A stretch of DNA of 64,000 nucleotides. Source: JAGRGG01 sp965217265. Its GTDB lineage: Bacteria; Pseudomonadota; Alphaproteobacteria; Geminicoccales; Geminicoccaceae. The stretch covers positions 186,001-250,000 of the forward strand of contig CBDCHP010000012.1 in assembly GCA_965217265.1 (NCBI GenBank), read 5' to 3'. The notes beneath the pieces were generated by a model. The model made no database searches, was not told where the DNA came from, and saw only the letters and a list, made by a program, of their open reading frames with translations. A program made the position numbers and the translations under genes. Positions 1 through 11,128 of this stretch are shown in pieces (the stretch's first letter is position 1; every line of letters begins with the position of its first letter).

Positions 1-393
1 GATCGCCTCCACCACCTCCTCGCGCGTCGGGCGCGGGTTCCGGTCGAGCAGCGCCTTCGCCGCCATCAGCATCCCCGGCGTGCAGTAGCCGCACTGGGCG
101 GCGAAATTGTCCATGAAGGCCCGCTGCAAGGGGTGCAACGCGGGCCCCGCCGCCAAGCCGGCCGCCGTCTCGACCGAGCGGCCCTCGACCGTCTCGGCGA
201 GCGTCAGGCAGCTCAGGGCCGGCGCGCCGTCGATCAGGACGGTGCAGGTGCCGCACGTCCCCTGGCCGCAGCCGTATTTGGGCGAGGTGTCGCCGACGCC
301 CCGACGCAGCGCGTCGAGCAGGTTCTGCCCGTCCTCGACGAAGACGGCCTTGGTATCGCCGTTCAGGCGAAAGCGCAGCGGCTTATCGCTCAC
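1..393 (-). CDS. 2Fe-2S subunit of a molybdenum hydroxylase (CoxS/XdhA-like), 3' end outside window
   Basis: This is the iron-sulfur electron-transfer subunit of a xanthine-dehydrogenase/CO-dehydrogenase-type molybdenum hydroxylase. The reading frame from the GTG at 393 runs off the left edge. The N-terminal half carries the plant-ferredoxin cluster motif YGCGQGTCGTC, and the second half carries the [2Fe-2S] motif CGYCTPGM. These two motifs together define the family. The start overlaps the stop of the upstream FAD subunit (GTGA), indicating translational coupling. About 131 residues are present of a usual 150-170. The catalytic molybdopterin subunit is not in the window and probably lies further left. 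The substrate cannot be told from this subunit. Confidence 0.93.
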   Translation of the reverse strand, partial: MSDKPLRFRLNGDTKAVFVEDGQNLLDALRRGVGDTSPKYGCGQGTCGTCTVLIDGAPALSCLTLAETVEGRSVETAAGLAAGPALHPLQRAFMDNFAAQCGYCTPGMLMAAKALLDRNPRPTREEVVEAI

Positions 394-1217
394 GCCGCCC
401 GGCCTCCCCGGCCGTCGTCGAGCAGGAGACGCTTGAGGTAGACCGGCGCCACTTGGCGGCGATACCACGCCGAGGCGATCGCGTCGTCCGGCGGCGCCAA
501 GCCCTCGACCGCCGCCTCGACCGCGGCATTGATCCCGGCCGCGTCGAGCGTCTGGCCCTCCAGCGCCCGCTCGACGGCGGTAACGCGTACGGGCGTCGAC
601 CCCATCGCCCCGTAGACGACGCGGGCTCCCGTCACCCGCCCGCCGGCGCGCGGCAGGTGGGCCGCGATCGAGAGGATCGAGACGCCTTTGGGATGCACCC
701 GCTGCGCCTTGATAAAGCGAAACGCGCCGCGATCGTCGGGTCGCTTGACCCTGACCGCGGCGACGACCGGCCGGGGGCCGCGCCCGCGCCCGGCGAGGAG
801 GGTGCCAAGCGGCGTCTCGCCCCCGTCCGTCCCGACGACGACGGCGTCGAGCGCCAGCAGCGCCGCCGCAAAGTCGCCGTAGGGCGCAGCCGCGAACAGG
901 TTGCCGCCGACGGTCGCCATGTTGCGCACGGCCGGACCGCCGACGGTGCGGGCGGCGGGTGCTAAGAAGTCAGTGTCGCGGTTCGAGATAATCGCCCCCA
1001 TGGTGAGGCCGGCGCCGATCACGACCGCCTCGCCTTCGCGGCGGACGGCGCATAGGGCCGGATCATTGATGCGCACCAGCGTCCTCACCCCCGCCTCGCC
1101 CGCGTTGACCGCGCGCATCAACAGCGTGCCGCCGCCTAAGATGTGGGCGCCGGGCTCGCCGGCTACCACCCGCGCCGCCTCGGCGAGGCCGGTACAGGTT
1201 AGGACCTTGAGCGTCAT
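390..1217 (-). CDS. FAD-binding subunit of the molybdenum hydroxylase (CoxM-like)
   Basis: This is the medium FAD subunit that passes electrons between the iron-sulfur subunit and the external acceptor. The protein has 275 residues, the normal size. It carries the family FAD motifs HILGGGTLL near the N-terminus and GGPAVRNMATVGGN in the middle, followed by a CO-dehydrogenase-flavoprotein C-terminal domain. I chose the ATG at 1217 because the FAD_binding_5 fold begins directly there (MTLKVLTC) and it overlaps the upstream SRPBCC gene by 4 bases. It is coupled to the 2Fe-2S subunit downstream by another 4-base overlap. Confidence 0.93.
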   Translation of the reverse strand: MTLKVLTCTGLAEAARVVAGEPGAHILGGGTLLMRAVNAGEAGVRTLVRINDPALCAVRREGEAVVIGAGLTMGAIISNRDTDFLAPAARTVGGPAVRNMATVGGNLFAAAPYGDFAAALLALDAVVVGTDGGETPLGTLLAGRGRGPRPVVAAVRVKRPDDRGAFRFIKAQRVHPKGVSILSIAAHLPRAGGRVTGARVVYGAMGSTPVRVTAVERALEGQTLDAAGINAAVEAAVEGLAPPDDAIASAWYRRQVAPVYLKRLLLDDGRGGRAA

Positions 1218-1666
1218 CCGCCCTCCCCCTCCCCCTCCAGCCGCCCGCGGATCGCGGCGAAGCCGGCCTCGTAGATGCCCTCGCCCACCAGCCGCGCCAT
1301 CGTTGCCTCTTGCCCCTTCACCGTCGTGAAGCCGCATTCCCAGCCCCAGAACGTCCGGTCGCCGTCGGTCACGGGCAGGAGGCGGACGTGCGCCACATAG
1401 TTGAACAGAGGGATCGGCGTGTCGAGCAGGCAGTAGCTGTAGGTCATCTCCATGTCCGAGAGGGTGAGCAACTGCTCGCGCAACTCCGAGCCATCCTCCA
1501 GGCGAAACCGGCGCACGCAGCCGACCGTGTCGACGGGATACCCGCGCTCGATCACGCTCGACGTCACCGCCGGGTGCCAGTCCTCGTGCGCGTTGAAGTC
1601 GCGCAAGGCCGCCCAGGCGCGCTCGATCGGGACGTCGAGGATCGTGCTCTTGACCACCTTCGGCAC
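1214..1666 (-). CDS. SRPBCC-family lipid/ligand-binding protein (first of two)
   Basis: This is a 150-residue START-like (SRPBCC, polyketide cyclase/MxaD-type) protein. The opening pattern of a beta strand, then IERAWAALRDFNAHEDWHP and a later GDRTFWGWE strand, is typical of the family. It resembles the protein encoded just upstream (shared VRRFRLEDG/VRNFHLQNG and TDGDRTF segments), so the two probably arose by tandem duplication. SRPBCC proteins bind hydrophobic ligands, and some accompany CoxMSL-type hydroxylases. The role here is unknown. It overlaps the FAD subunit by 4 bases. Confidence 0.82.
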   Translation of the reverse strand: MPKVVKSTILDVPIERAWAALRDFNAHEDWHPAVTSSVIERGYPVDTVGCVRRFRLEDGSELREQLLTLSDMEMTYSYCLLDTPIPLFNYVAHVRLLPVTDGDRTFWGWECGFTTVKGQEATMARLVGEGIYEAGFAAIRGRLEGEGEGG

Positions 1667-1670
1667 CGGG

Positions 1671-2108
1671 TCAGCCGCCGAAGTGCCGCTTGAGCGCGTC
1701 GAAGCCGCCCTGGAAGACGTTGCCGCCGATGCCGGACGTCAGGTCGGCCTCGGCCTCGGGCGCGCAGTCGAACTCGGTCGACCACTCGATGAAGGTCCGA
1801 TCCCCGTCGGTGATCGGGGTGAGGCGCAAGGTGGCGACGTAGTTCTCCAAGGGCATCGGGCTCTCCAGGATCGCGTAGGTGTAGAACAATTCGTAGTCGC
1901 TGAGGCCCAGCAGCTTCTCACGCAGCCCATCGCCGTTTTGCAGGTGGAAGTTGCGCACGCAGCCGATCTTGTCGGCGGGCAGCCCGTCCTCGATCCGGCT
2001 GTCGCGGATGCGCGGGTGCCACCGGGGCAGGCCGTTGAAGTCGCGCACCCGCTCCCAGACCTTGGCGGCCGGGGCGTCGATCACGCTCGACACGTAGACG
2101 CGGGCCAT
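1671..2108 (-). CDS. SRPBCC-family protein (second copy)
   Basis: This 145-residue SRPBCC protein is a paralogue of its downstream neighbour. It shares the order of motifs: AKVWERVRDFNGLPRWHP near residue 15, GCVRNFHLQNGDGLREKLL in the middle, and TDGDRTFIEW towards the end. Only 4 bases separate the two genes. It lies 11 bases after the flotillin gene, so flotillin, both SRPBCC proteins and the hydroxylase subunits should share one message. No catalytic residues are evident, and ligand binding is inferred from fold family only. Confidence 0.82.
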   Translation of the reverse strand: MARVYVSSVIDAPAAKVWERVRDFNGLPRWHPRIRDSRIEDGLPADKIGCVRNFHLQNGDGLREKLLGLSDYELFYTYAILESPMPLENYVATLRLTPITDGDRTFIEWSTEFDCAPEAEADLTSGIGGNVFQGGFDALKRHFGG

Positions 2109-2119
2109 TGCTCAGCCCC

Positions 2120-5100
2120 TCACGTGCGCGCCGCGCCGCCGCCGGCGCCGCCCGACGTCCCGCCGCCTTCGCCCTCCTTGACGCCCCCCTTGGCCTCCTC
2201 CCGCTTCGCGCCGCCGGTCTCCTTGGCGATCGCGTTCATGTCGCGCGCCTCGCGGATCAGACCGCCCATCTTGCTCAGGCTGCCGCCCTCGATGCCGAGG
2301 TCAGCGAGCAGGTTGTCGATCATCGGCGCCTGAACGCGGTAGCGAAGCGCAGAGTCGATCACCTCGTCGGTGGCGTTGCGCGATCCCCCGCCCGCGTGGC
2401 CGTTGCTTAAGCCGTCGAGCTGCATGATACGGATGTCTTGGATCTTCTCCATCGGCTTGACCGAGGCGCTGACGATGCCCTCGATCCGGTCCAGGAGCTT
2501 GCGGCGGAAGAGCGAGTAGCGGGCACTGTCGGTGAGGACGTTCTCGGCCTCGTTCAACAGGCGCTGCGCCTCGGCCTCGACGGCGGCGCGCACCTTCTCG
2601 GCCTCGGCGGCGATGCGCCGCTCCTCAGCCGCCTTCTCGGCCAGTTCGACGTCGACCATCCGGCGGCGCTTGGCGGCCTCGCCCTCGCGCACGGTCGTGA
2701 CCCGCTCCTCGGCCTCCGCCGCGCGGGCGCGGGCGTTCTCGGCCTCGGCCTGGGCCGCGGCCTCCTCCATCGACTTCTGATAAAGGGCGATCGCCTTGTC
2801 CATCTGGGCGAGGTCGACCTCGCGCTCGCGGGCGACTTCGAGCTTGCGTCGGTCCTTCTCGCGGGTGATCCGCGCCTCGTCGAGGCCGCGATCGGAGGCA
2901 ATCTGCGCCCGCTCGACCTCCTCGCGCGACGCGATCTCGGCCTCGCGCAGCGCCTGCACACGGGCGATCTCCAACTGCTCGCGCGCCCGCTGACGCTCGA
3001 TCCGGACCGAATCGAGCGCCTGCTCGCGCACCACTTCGGCGCGATCGACGCCGCGCGCCGCCTCGATCTCGGCTTGCCGCAGCTTCGCGTCGGCCGAGGC
3101 GCGCTCGGCCCTCTTCGCCGCGAGTTCGATCACCCGGCCCTCCTCGGCCGCCTCAACGACGCGCTTGCGGTCGATGTCGCGTACCTCACGCGTCTCCTGG
3201 CTCTCGATGCGCTCCTGTTCGAGGCCGAGTTCGGTCAGGATGCGGCGCCGCTCGACGTCCCCGCGCCGCTCCAGGTCAGCCGCCTCGGTTGCCCGCTCGC
3301 GCACGATCTCGCGCTCGCGGACCGCCTGCTCGGCCGCGATGCGCTCAGCGTCCAAGGTGCGGCGCTGCGCGATGCGGGCCGCCTCCACCGCCTCGTCGGC
3401 GGCGATGCGGGCCTCGTCCAGGGTCTTATCGCGGGCGATTTCGAGGTCGCGGATCGTCCGGTCGCGGGCGATGCGCTCTTGCGAGGTCTCGGCCTCCTTC
3501 TCGATCCGCAGGCGATCGACGCCGCGGCGGGACTCAATCTCGGCCGCCTCGATCGTCTCGTTGCGCTCGATCTCGCGCGCGCGTGTCGCCGCCTCGGCCG
3601 CGATGCGCCCGACGTCGAGACCCCGGCGCTGCGCGATGCGCGCTGCCTCGATCGCCTCGACGGCGGCGATGTCGGCCTCCTCCAGTGCTTGCCGACGCTC
3701 GATCTCCAGGTTCCTGATCGCCCGATCGCTCTCGATGCGCTCCTGGCTCACCGTCACCTCCTGCGCGATCCGCAGGCGCTCGGTCGCCTCGCGCGCCGCG
3801 ATCTGCGCCGCCTCCACCGCCCGTTCGCGCTCGATCTCGCGCCGCCGCGTCGTCTCCTCGTTCTCGATGCGGGCGTCGGTGATGCCGCGCTCTTGGGCGA
3901 TGCGCGCCCGCTCGATCGCCTCACGGGCGGCGATGTCGGCCTCGTCCACGCCCTGCCGGCGCTCGATCTCGCGCCGCTCGGTCGCCTCGTCGCGGCGGAT
4001 GCGCGCCTCGCTCACGGCACCCTCCTGGGCGATCCTGGCCCGCTCGGTCGCCTCCCGCGCGGCGAGGTCGGCCTCCTCCAGCGCGCGGCGCCGGGCGATC
4101 TCCTGCGCCTGCGTCGCCTGCTCGTTCTGGATACGGGCCTCGGCGACGGCGCGGGCCTGGGCGATCTGCGCCGTCTCGATCCGCTCGCGGGACGCGATCG
4201 TCGCCGCCTCCACCGTGCCCTCGCGCTCGACCTCCTGCTGCCGCACCTCGCGCTCGGAGGCGATGCGCGCGGCGCTGATCGCGCGCTCGTTCTCGATCCG
4301 CGCCGTCTCGATCGCCTCCCGCGCCGTGATCTGGGCCTGCTCGGCCTCGGTCTCGCGCTCGGCCCGCTCGCGGGCGAGTTCGGCGCGCTGCTGTGCTCTA
4401 CGAAACTCGACCTCGCGCTCCTGTTCGAGCCGCGCCTCCTCGCTCGACCGCTCGATCAGCAAAGTCTGCTTCTCGGCCTCCAGGTTGCGCGCGCGGATGC
4501 GGATCAGCGCGTCCTGCTCGATGTCGTTCCTGAGCTTGCGCCGGCCCTCGATCTCCTCGATCAGCCGGGTTAAGCCCTCGGCGTCGAAGCGGTTCGAGGG
4601 GTTGAAGTGGTCGAGGTCGGTCTGGTCGATGTCGAGGATCGCGACCGATTCCAGTTCCAGGCCGTTTTGCGCCAGCATGTCGATCGCCGCTTCCTTGACC
4701 CGATCGACGTAGAGGCCGCGGTGCTCGTGCATCGCCTCCATCGTCATCGCGGCCGCGACCGTGCGCAGCGCCGAGACGAACTTGCCCGAGAGAAGGGCTT
4801 GCAGCCGCTCCTGCTCGACCGTGCGCCGCCCGAGCGTCGCCGCCGCGATCGCCACCGCGGCCTTCGTCGGTGCGACGCGGACGTAGAATTCGGCCTCGAC
4901 GTCGACCCGCATCCGGTCCTTGGTGATCAGCGCCTCGTCCTGCGCGCGCGTCACCGCCATCTGCAGGACGTTCATGTTGACGGGCGTGATGTCGTGGATG
5001 ATCGGCCAGACGAAGGCGCCGCCGTTGATGACCACCTTCTCGCCTAAAAAGCCCGTGCGGACGAACGAGACTTCCTTGGTCGAGCGGCGGTAGAGCCAAC

Positions 5101-5182
5101 TCATCACCCAATAGATCACCGCGATCGCGATGACGGCGACGATGAGCCACAAGATCACCTGACCGATCACTTCACCCGACAT
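2120..5182 (-). CDS. Very long flotillin-like SPFH membrane protein with hendecad coiled coil
   Basis: This 1020-residue protein has one N-terminal membrane segment (about residues 8-30), an SPFH domain (about 35-220, including a segment reading TRAQDEALITKDRMRVDVEAE), and then an extremely long charged coiled coil. A Gly-rich tail closes it. From residue 282 to 677 the coil is an unbroken series of 36 11-residue repeats with Ile/Leu/Val at repeat position 4, and these group into nine 44-residue units. Bacterial flotillins known to me are usually about 450-700 residues, so this coil is expanded. Flotillins scaffold ordered membrane microdomains. In this position it could organise the transporter or the hydroxylase of the same operon, but that is inference. 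Confidence 0.88.
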   Translation of the reverse strand: MSGEVIGQVILWLIVAVIAIAVIYWVMSWLYRRSTKEVSFVRTGFLGEKVVINGGAFVWPIIHDITPVNMNVLQMAVTRAQDEALITKDRMRVDVEAEFYVRVAPTKAAVAIAAATLGRRTVEQERLQALLSGKFVSALRTVAAAMTMEAMHEHRGLYVDRVKEAAIDMLAQNGLELESVAILDIDQTDLDHFNPSNRFDAEGLTRLIEEIEGRRKLRNDIEQDALIRIRARNLEAEKQTLLIERSSEEARLEQEREVEFRRAQQRAELARERAERETEAEQAQITAREAIETARIENERAISAARIASEREVRQQEVEREGTVEAATIASRERIETAQIAQARAVAEARIQNEQATQAQEIARRRALEEADLAAREATERARIAQEGAVSEARIRRDEATERREIERRQGVDEADIAAREAIERARIAQERGITDARIENEETTRRREIERERAVEAAQIAAREATERLRIAQEVTVSQERIESDRAIRNLEIERRQALEEADIAAVEAIEAARIAQRRGLDVGRIAAEAATRAREIERNETIEAAEIESRRGVDRLRIEKEAETSQERIARDRTIRDLEIARDKTLDEARIAADEAVEAARIAQRRTLDAERIAAEQAVREREIVRERATEAADLERRGDVERRRILTELGLEQERIESQETREVRDIDRKRVVEAAEEGRVIELAAKRAERASADAKLRQAEIEAARGVDRAEVVREQALDSVRIERQRAREQLEIARVQALREAEIASREEVERAQIASDRGLDEARITREKDRRKLEVAREREVDLAQMDKAIALYQKSMEEAAAQAEAENARARAAEAEERVTTVREGEAAKRRRMVDVELAEKAAEERRIAAEAEKVRAAVEAEAQRLLNEAENVLTDSARYSLFRRKLLDRIEGIVSASVKPMEKIQDIRIMQLDGLSNGHAGGGSRNATDEVIDSALRYRVQAPMIDNLLADLGIEGGSLSKMGGLIREARDMNAIAKETGGAKREEAKGGVKEGEGGGTSGGAGGGAART
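3152..4339 (-). repeat. Coding tandem repeat: 36 x 33 bp (nine 132-bp units) in the flotillin gene
   Basis: Within residues 282-677, every 11 residues shows the pattern x-x-x-I/L/V-x-x-x-x-x-x-x. Examples are EADIAAREAIE, RARIAQERGIT, DARIENEETTR and RREIERERAVE. Every fourth repeat resembles the first again, giving a 44-residue (132-bp) higher-order unit repeated nine times. No insertion breaks the register. A 11-residue period favours a nearly straight, slightly right-handed coiled coil rather than a heptad coil. Confidence 0.9.
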
Positions 5183-5221
5183 GCATCAAGCCTTTCCAAG
5201 CCCGTTTCACCGCATCATTGC

Positions 5222-6055
5222 TCAAGCCTTGCCAATCCGCTTGAAGGCCCGCGTTTGCTCGGTGAGCGCCGCCTCGACCGGCAGGCGCTCCATCGAGGAG
5301 GCGCCGTAGAAGCCGTGGCAGCGCTCGGTGTTGGCCATGACGAAGCGCGCATCGTCGGGGGTCGCCACCGGCCCGCCGTGGACGAGAACGATCGCGTCCG
5401 GCTTCACCTGCAACGCCGCCGCCGCCCAGGCGTCGACGAGGGCCGGGCACGCATCCAGCTTGAGCGCCGTCTCCGCGCCGATCGACCCGCCGGTGGTGAG
5501 GCCCAAATGGCAGACGACGACGTCGGCTCCGGCGCCCGCCATCGCCGCGGCGTCGGCCTCGTTGAAGACGTAGGGCGTCGTCAACATGCCCATTTCGGCC
5601 GCGCGGGCGATCATGTCGACTTCGAGCCCGTAGGACATGCCGGTCTCTTCCAGGTTCGCCCTAAAGGTGCCGTCGATCAGCCCGACGGTCGGGAAGTTCT
5701 GCACGCCCGAGAAGCCGAGCCGCGTCAACGCGCCTAAGAACACGCCCATGTCGCGAAACGGGTCGGTGCCGTTGACGCCGGCCAGGACCGGCGTCTTCTT
5801 GACGACCGGCAGGACCTCGGCCGCCATCTCGACCACGATCGCGTTGGCGTCGCCGTAGGCCATGAGGCCGGCGAGCGAGCCGCGGCCGGCCATGCGGTAG
5901 CGGCCGGAATTGTAGATGACGATCAAATCGATCCCGCCCGCCTCCTCGCACTTGGCCGAGAGGCCGGTGCCGGCGCCGCCACCGACGATCGGCTCGCCGC
6001 GCGCGATCATGGCGCGGAACTTCTCTAAGATGTCGGCGCGCTCAAAACGTGGCAT
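5222..6055 (-). CDS. PEP-hydrolase-like TIM-barrel protein (partner of Tm-1-like protein)
   Basis: This 277-residue TIM-barrel protein belongs to the phosphoenolpyruvate-hydrolase-like/TIM-barrel signal-transduction family. The segments GGGAGTGLSAKCEEAGGIDLIVIYNSGRYRMAGRG near the N-terminus (split here as GGGAGTGLSAKCEEAGG and IYNSGRYRMAGRG) and GVQNFPTVGLIDG mark it. In many genomes this domain is fused to or encoded next to a Tm-1-like (UPF0261) domain, exactly as here, where the upstream gene ends 4 bases before this start. The chemical reaction is not established. The gene lies between the ABC-transporter genes and flotillin. Confidence 0.85.
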   Translation of the reverse strand: MPRFERADILEKFRAMIARGEPIVGGGAGTGLSAKCEEAGGIDLIVIYNSGRYRMAGRGSLAGLMAYGDANAIVVEMAAEVLPVVKKTPVLAGVNGTDPFRDMGVFLGALTRLGFSGVQNFPTVGLIDGTFRANLEETGMSYGLEVDMIARAAEMGMLTTPYVFNEADAAAMAGAGADVVVCHLGLTTGGSIGAETALKLDACPALVDAWAAAALQVKPDAIVLVHGGPVATPDDARFVMANTERCHGFYGASSMERLPVEAALTEQTRAFKRIGKA

Positions 6056-6059
6056 CGCT

Positions 6060-8238
<2,179 letters not shown>

Positions 8239-8246
<8 letters not shown>

Positions 8247-9024
8247 GGCCGCCCCCTAGGTAGAGTTCCTGCACTTCCGGGTCGGCCTCGATCTCCTCCG
8301 GACGGCCCTGCCTGAAGATCCGGCCGTTGTGCATCATCGTCACGCTCTCGGCGACGCGCAGCGCCACGTCCATGTCGTGCTCGATGATGATGTAGCCGAT
8401 GTGGGCCGGCAGGTTGGTCAAGATCGCGATCAGTTCGCGCCGCTCGGTCGGCGACAGGCCCGCCGCCGGCTCGTCGAACAGGATGAAGCGCGGGGCACCC
8501 GCGAGCGCCAGGGCGATCTCCAACTGCCGCTGCTGGCCGTAGGCGAGTTCGGCCACCTTGACGTCGCGCACGTCGCCCAAGTGGACCGCCTCGACGAGAT
8601 CGAGCGCCGCCGCGCGCAAGCTCTCGCCCCGGCGCGGACGGATCATCGAGAAGCGCCCGCGCGAGACGCCGCGGCAGGCGAGGTAGACGTTGTCGAGGAC
8701 GCTGAGGCCCCCGAACAGGAGCGAGATCTGGTAGGTGCGGCGCAATCCCCGGCGGATGCGCTCGTGCGCCGGGAACGTGGTCACGTCCTCGCCGAACAGG
8801 CGGATCGTGCCCGAGGTCGGCAGGAAATCGCCGGTGATGCAGTTGAACAGCGTCGTCTTGCCCGCACCGTTCGAGCCCAAGACGGCGCGGCGCTCGCCGG
8901 GGCGGACGGTGAGCGTGACGTCCTGCAACGCGGCCAAGGCACCGAACAGCCGGGTGACCCCGCGCAGTTCGAGCGCGTTGTCGCCGCCGCGAACGGCGAG
9001 GCGCTCGGCGACCGAGCCGATCAC
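8239..9024 (-). CDS. livG: Branched-chain amino acid-type ABC transporter ATP-binding protein
   Basis: This 261-residue LivG-type ATPase energises the high-affinity uptake system encoded around it. Walker A is GSNGAGKTTLFN, followed by GLRRTYQISLLFGGLSVLDN, the degenerate signature AYGQQRQLEIALALA (Tyr-Gly where LSGGQ is usual, as is common in LivG), Walker B FILFDEPAAGLSPTER and an H-loop IEHDMD. The GTG start at 9024 overlaps the livM stop (GTGA), and nothing homologous lies upstream of it. Together with the LivF-Tm-1 fusion it makes the heterodimeric nucleotide-binding pair. Confidence 0.9.
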
Positions 9025-10076
9025 GATCCGCCCCCCCCGGCCAGATCGCGGCCCCGGTCGGTCCGCGCCCGCACCCGGTCCCAGAGGCCCAACAGCCCGT
9101 CCGGCGAGAACAGGACGACGGCGAGGAAGCCGAGGCCGATCAGGAGCTGGAAGCGCTCGCCCGGCAACCCTATGCCGACCAGGGCGTCGAGGGCGAAGGT
9201 GCGCAGGATGACGTAGAGAAAGGCGCCGACGTAAGGGCCGATCGGCCGGCCGATGCCGCCGACGACCGCGATCACCAGGATGTCGATCACCGGGCCGATG
9301 CCGGCCGTGCCGGGCGAAACCTGCCCGTTCATCCACACCAAGAGGATGCCGCTCACCGAGGCCAGGAAGGCAGCAAACGCGTAGGCCGCGATCCGGTGCG
9401 CGGTGACATTGTAGCCGAGTGCCGCCATGCGGCGCGGGTTGTCGCGCACGCCCTGGAGCGCCAGACCGAAGGGCGAGCGGGCGACGTAGACGACGGCGGC
9501 GTAGGCCGACGCGGCCCAGGCGAGCGAGAGGTAGTAAAAGGGCGTGGAAGCGCGCCAGTCGACCCCGAACAGGTCCGGCGGGCGGACGTTGTTGAAGCCG
9601 CTGAAGCCGTTGAAGACGACGTAGTTCTGCCTGACGAAGTAGAAGAAGGCGGACGCGATCGCGAGCGTGATCATGATCGTGTAGATGCCCTCGGTACGCA
9701 CCGCCAAGGCACCCGAGACCGTGCCGAAGGCGACCGCGATCAGGATCGCCAGCGGAACGCACACCCACCAGGGCCAGCCGAGGCTGATGGCGGCGACGGC
9801 GCTGTCGCCGAAGATCGCGACCATGTAGCCGGCCAAGGCCGCGACGGTCATCTGGACGAGGCTGACCATCCCGCCCAAGCCCGCGAGGAACATGAGGCTG
9901 AGCGCGATCGTGCCCAGGACGAAGGCCCAGCCGAAGATCTGAAAGGTGATGAAGCCGCCCGCGAACGCCGGCAGGAAGAGGAGGACGACGGCGAGGAAGA
10001 GGTAGCCCGGGCCGACCCCGCCGAAGCCCGAGGCGACGCCGCCGGTGGCGGGGGAAGCGTCGAGCCGCGCCGCCAC
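9021..10076 (-). CDS. livM: Branched-chain amino acid-type ABC transporter permease
   Basis: This 351-residue integral membrane protein has about nine or ten hydrophobic segments and the LivM-family signatures GLGGMVSLVQMTVAALAGY and RSPFGLALQGVRDNPRRMAALGYN (the EAA-like cytoplasmic loop that contacts the ATPase). It ends with a Gly-rich tail. It starts 4 bases after livH stops and overlaps livG by 4 bases. The transported substrate is not predictable from the permease. LivHM-type systems carry amino acids, amides, urea and aromatic acids. Confidence 0.91.
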   Translation of the reverse strand: MAARLDASPATGGVASGFGGVGPGYLFLAVVLLFLPAFAGGFITFQIFGWAFVLGTIALSLMFLAGLGGMVSLVQMTVAALAGYMVAIFGDSAVAAISLGWPWWVCVPLAILIAVAFGTVSGALAVRTEGIYTIMITLAIASAFFYFVRQNYVVFNGFSGFNNVRPPDLFGVDWRASTPFYYLSLAWAASAYAAVVYVARSPFGLALQGVRDNPRRMAALGYNVTAHRIAAYAFAAFLASVSGILLVWMNGQVSPGTAGIGPVIDILVIAVVGGIGRPIGPYVGAFLYVILRTFALDALVGIGLPGERFQLLIGLGFLAVVLFSPDGLLGLWDRVRARTDRGRDLAGGGGS

Positions 10077-10080
10077 CGCG

Positions 10081-11094
10081 TCAGCGCCCGGTGCTCAAGA
10101 TCCCCTGCGGCCTGAAGGCCAGCACGAGGACCATGATGAGGAAGGTGAGGACGACGGCGTAGGTCGGCGCGTAGACCGAGCCCAACTGCTCGGCGAGGCC
10201 GATGAGGAGGGCACCCAAGGCGGCGCCGGGAATCGAGCCCATGCCGCCGACGATGACGACGACGAGCGACGCGAGGAGAAAGCGGGTGTCCTCGCCGGGG
10301 GCGAGCGACTGAAAGGTGCCGCCGACGACGCCGGCCAAACCGGCGAGCCCGGCGCCGAAGGCGAAGACGAGGACGAAGACGCGCTGGATGCGCACGCCGG
10401 TCGCGGCCAGCATGTCGCGGTCGTCGACGCCGGCCCGGACCAGCATCCCGATCTTAGTCCGGTTGAGCGCGTACCACATGAGGAGACCCAAGACGATCGC
10501 CGCCAGGAGGATGACGAGGCGGACGACCGGGTAGGTCAGGTAGACCGTGTCGCCGCTGCGCTTGAAGCCGGTGACGAGCGGCAGGGTGATCGGACCGTTC
10601 AGCCACTCTGGCGGCAGGATCTGGTAGAAGTTGCCGCCCCAGACCCAGAGCATCAGGTCGGCGAGCACGATCGAGACGCCGATCGTGACGAGCGTCTGGC
10701 GCAGATCCTGCCCCTCCATGCGGCGAAAGATGAGCACCTGGAGAAGGACGCCCAAGACGGCGACGACGACGAAGGCCGCGAGGAAGCTGAACAGCCACGA
10801 GCCGGTCGCGGTCGCGGCCTCGTAGCCGACGTAGCCGCCGAACAAATAGAGCGAGCCGTGCGCGAGGTTGACGTTCTTCATCAGGCCGAAGATCAGCGTG
10901 AAGCCCGAGGCGACGAGGAAGTAGAGGGCGCCGAGCGTGATGCCGTTGAAGAGCGCGTTCAAGAAGATCTTCTTACGGCCGACGACGTCCTCCAGCCCGT
11001 CCGGCCAGGGCGCTACGATCGCCCAGACGAGGAGCGCCGCCAGGACGAGGAGGACGAACGCGGTCGTCGGGCGCCGCCGGACGAAGCCGCTCAT
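10081..11094 (-). CDS. livH: Branched-chain amino acid-type ABC transporter permease
   Basis: This 337-residue LivH-type permease has about eight or nine membrane segments. Typical motifs are NGITLGALYFLVASGFTLIFG followed by MKNVNLAHGSLYLFGGYVGY, RTKIGMLVRAGVDDRDMLAATG (EAA-like loop) and GGMGSIPGAALGALLIGLAEQ. It pairs with LivM to form the pore. It follows the binding-protein gene by 34 bases and precedes livM by 4 bases, so it is an internal operon gene. Confidence 0.91.
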   Translation of the reverse strand: MSGFVRRRPTTAFVLLVLAALLVWAIVAPWPDGLEDVVGRKKIFLNALFNGITLGALYFLVASGFTLIFGLMKNVNLAHGSLYLFGGYVGYEAATATGSWLFSFLAAFVVVAVLGVLLQVLIFRRMEGQDLRQTLVTIGVSIVLADLMLWVWGGNFYQILPPEWLNGPITLPLVTGFKRSGDTVYLTYPVVRLVILLAAIVLGLLMWYALNRTKIGMLVRAGVDDRDMLAATGVRIQRVFVLVFAFGAGLAGLAGVVGGTFQSLAPGEDTRFLLASLVVVIVGGMGSIPGAALGALLIGLAEQLGSVYAPTYAVVLTFLIMVLVLAFRPQGILSTGR

Positions 11095-11128
11095 CGGACG
11101 GTCCGGCGGCGCCCGCCCGACGGCCGCG

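Noticed and set aside
2438..4573. A 711-codon open frame on the plus strand opposite the flotillin
   Set aside because: It is a mirror of the repetitive GC-rich coiled-coil codons (Arg/Leu/Asp-rich, no domain). The minus strand encodes a clear SPFH protein.
5183..5221. Similar short sequence at the end of the PEP-hydrolase-like gene and in the gap before flotillin (atcaagcc-type repeats)
   Set aside because: Short and imperfect similarity. No clear function or duplication boundary.
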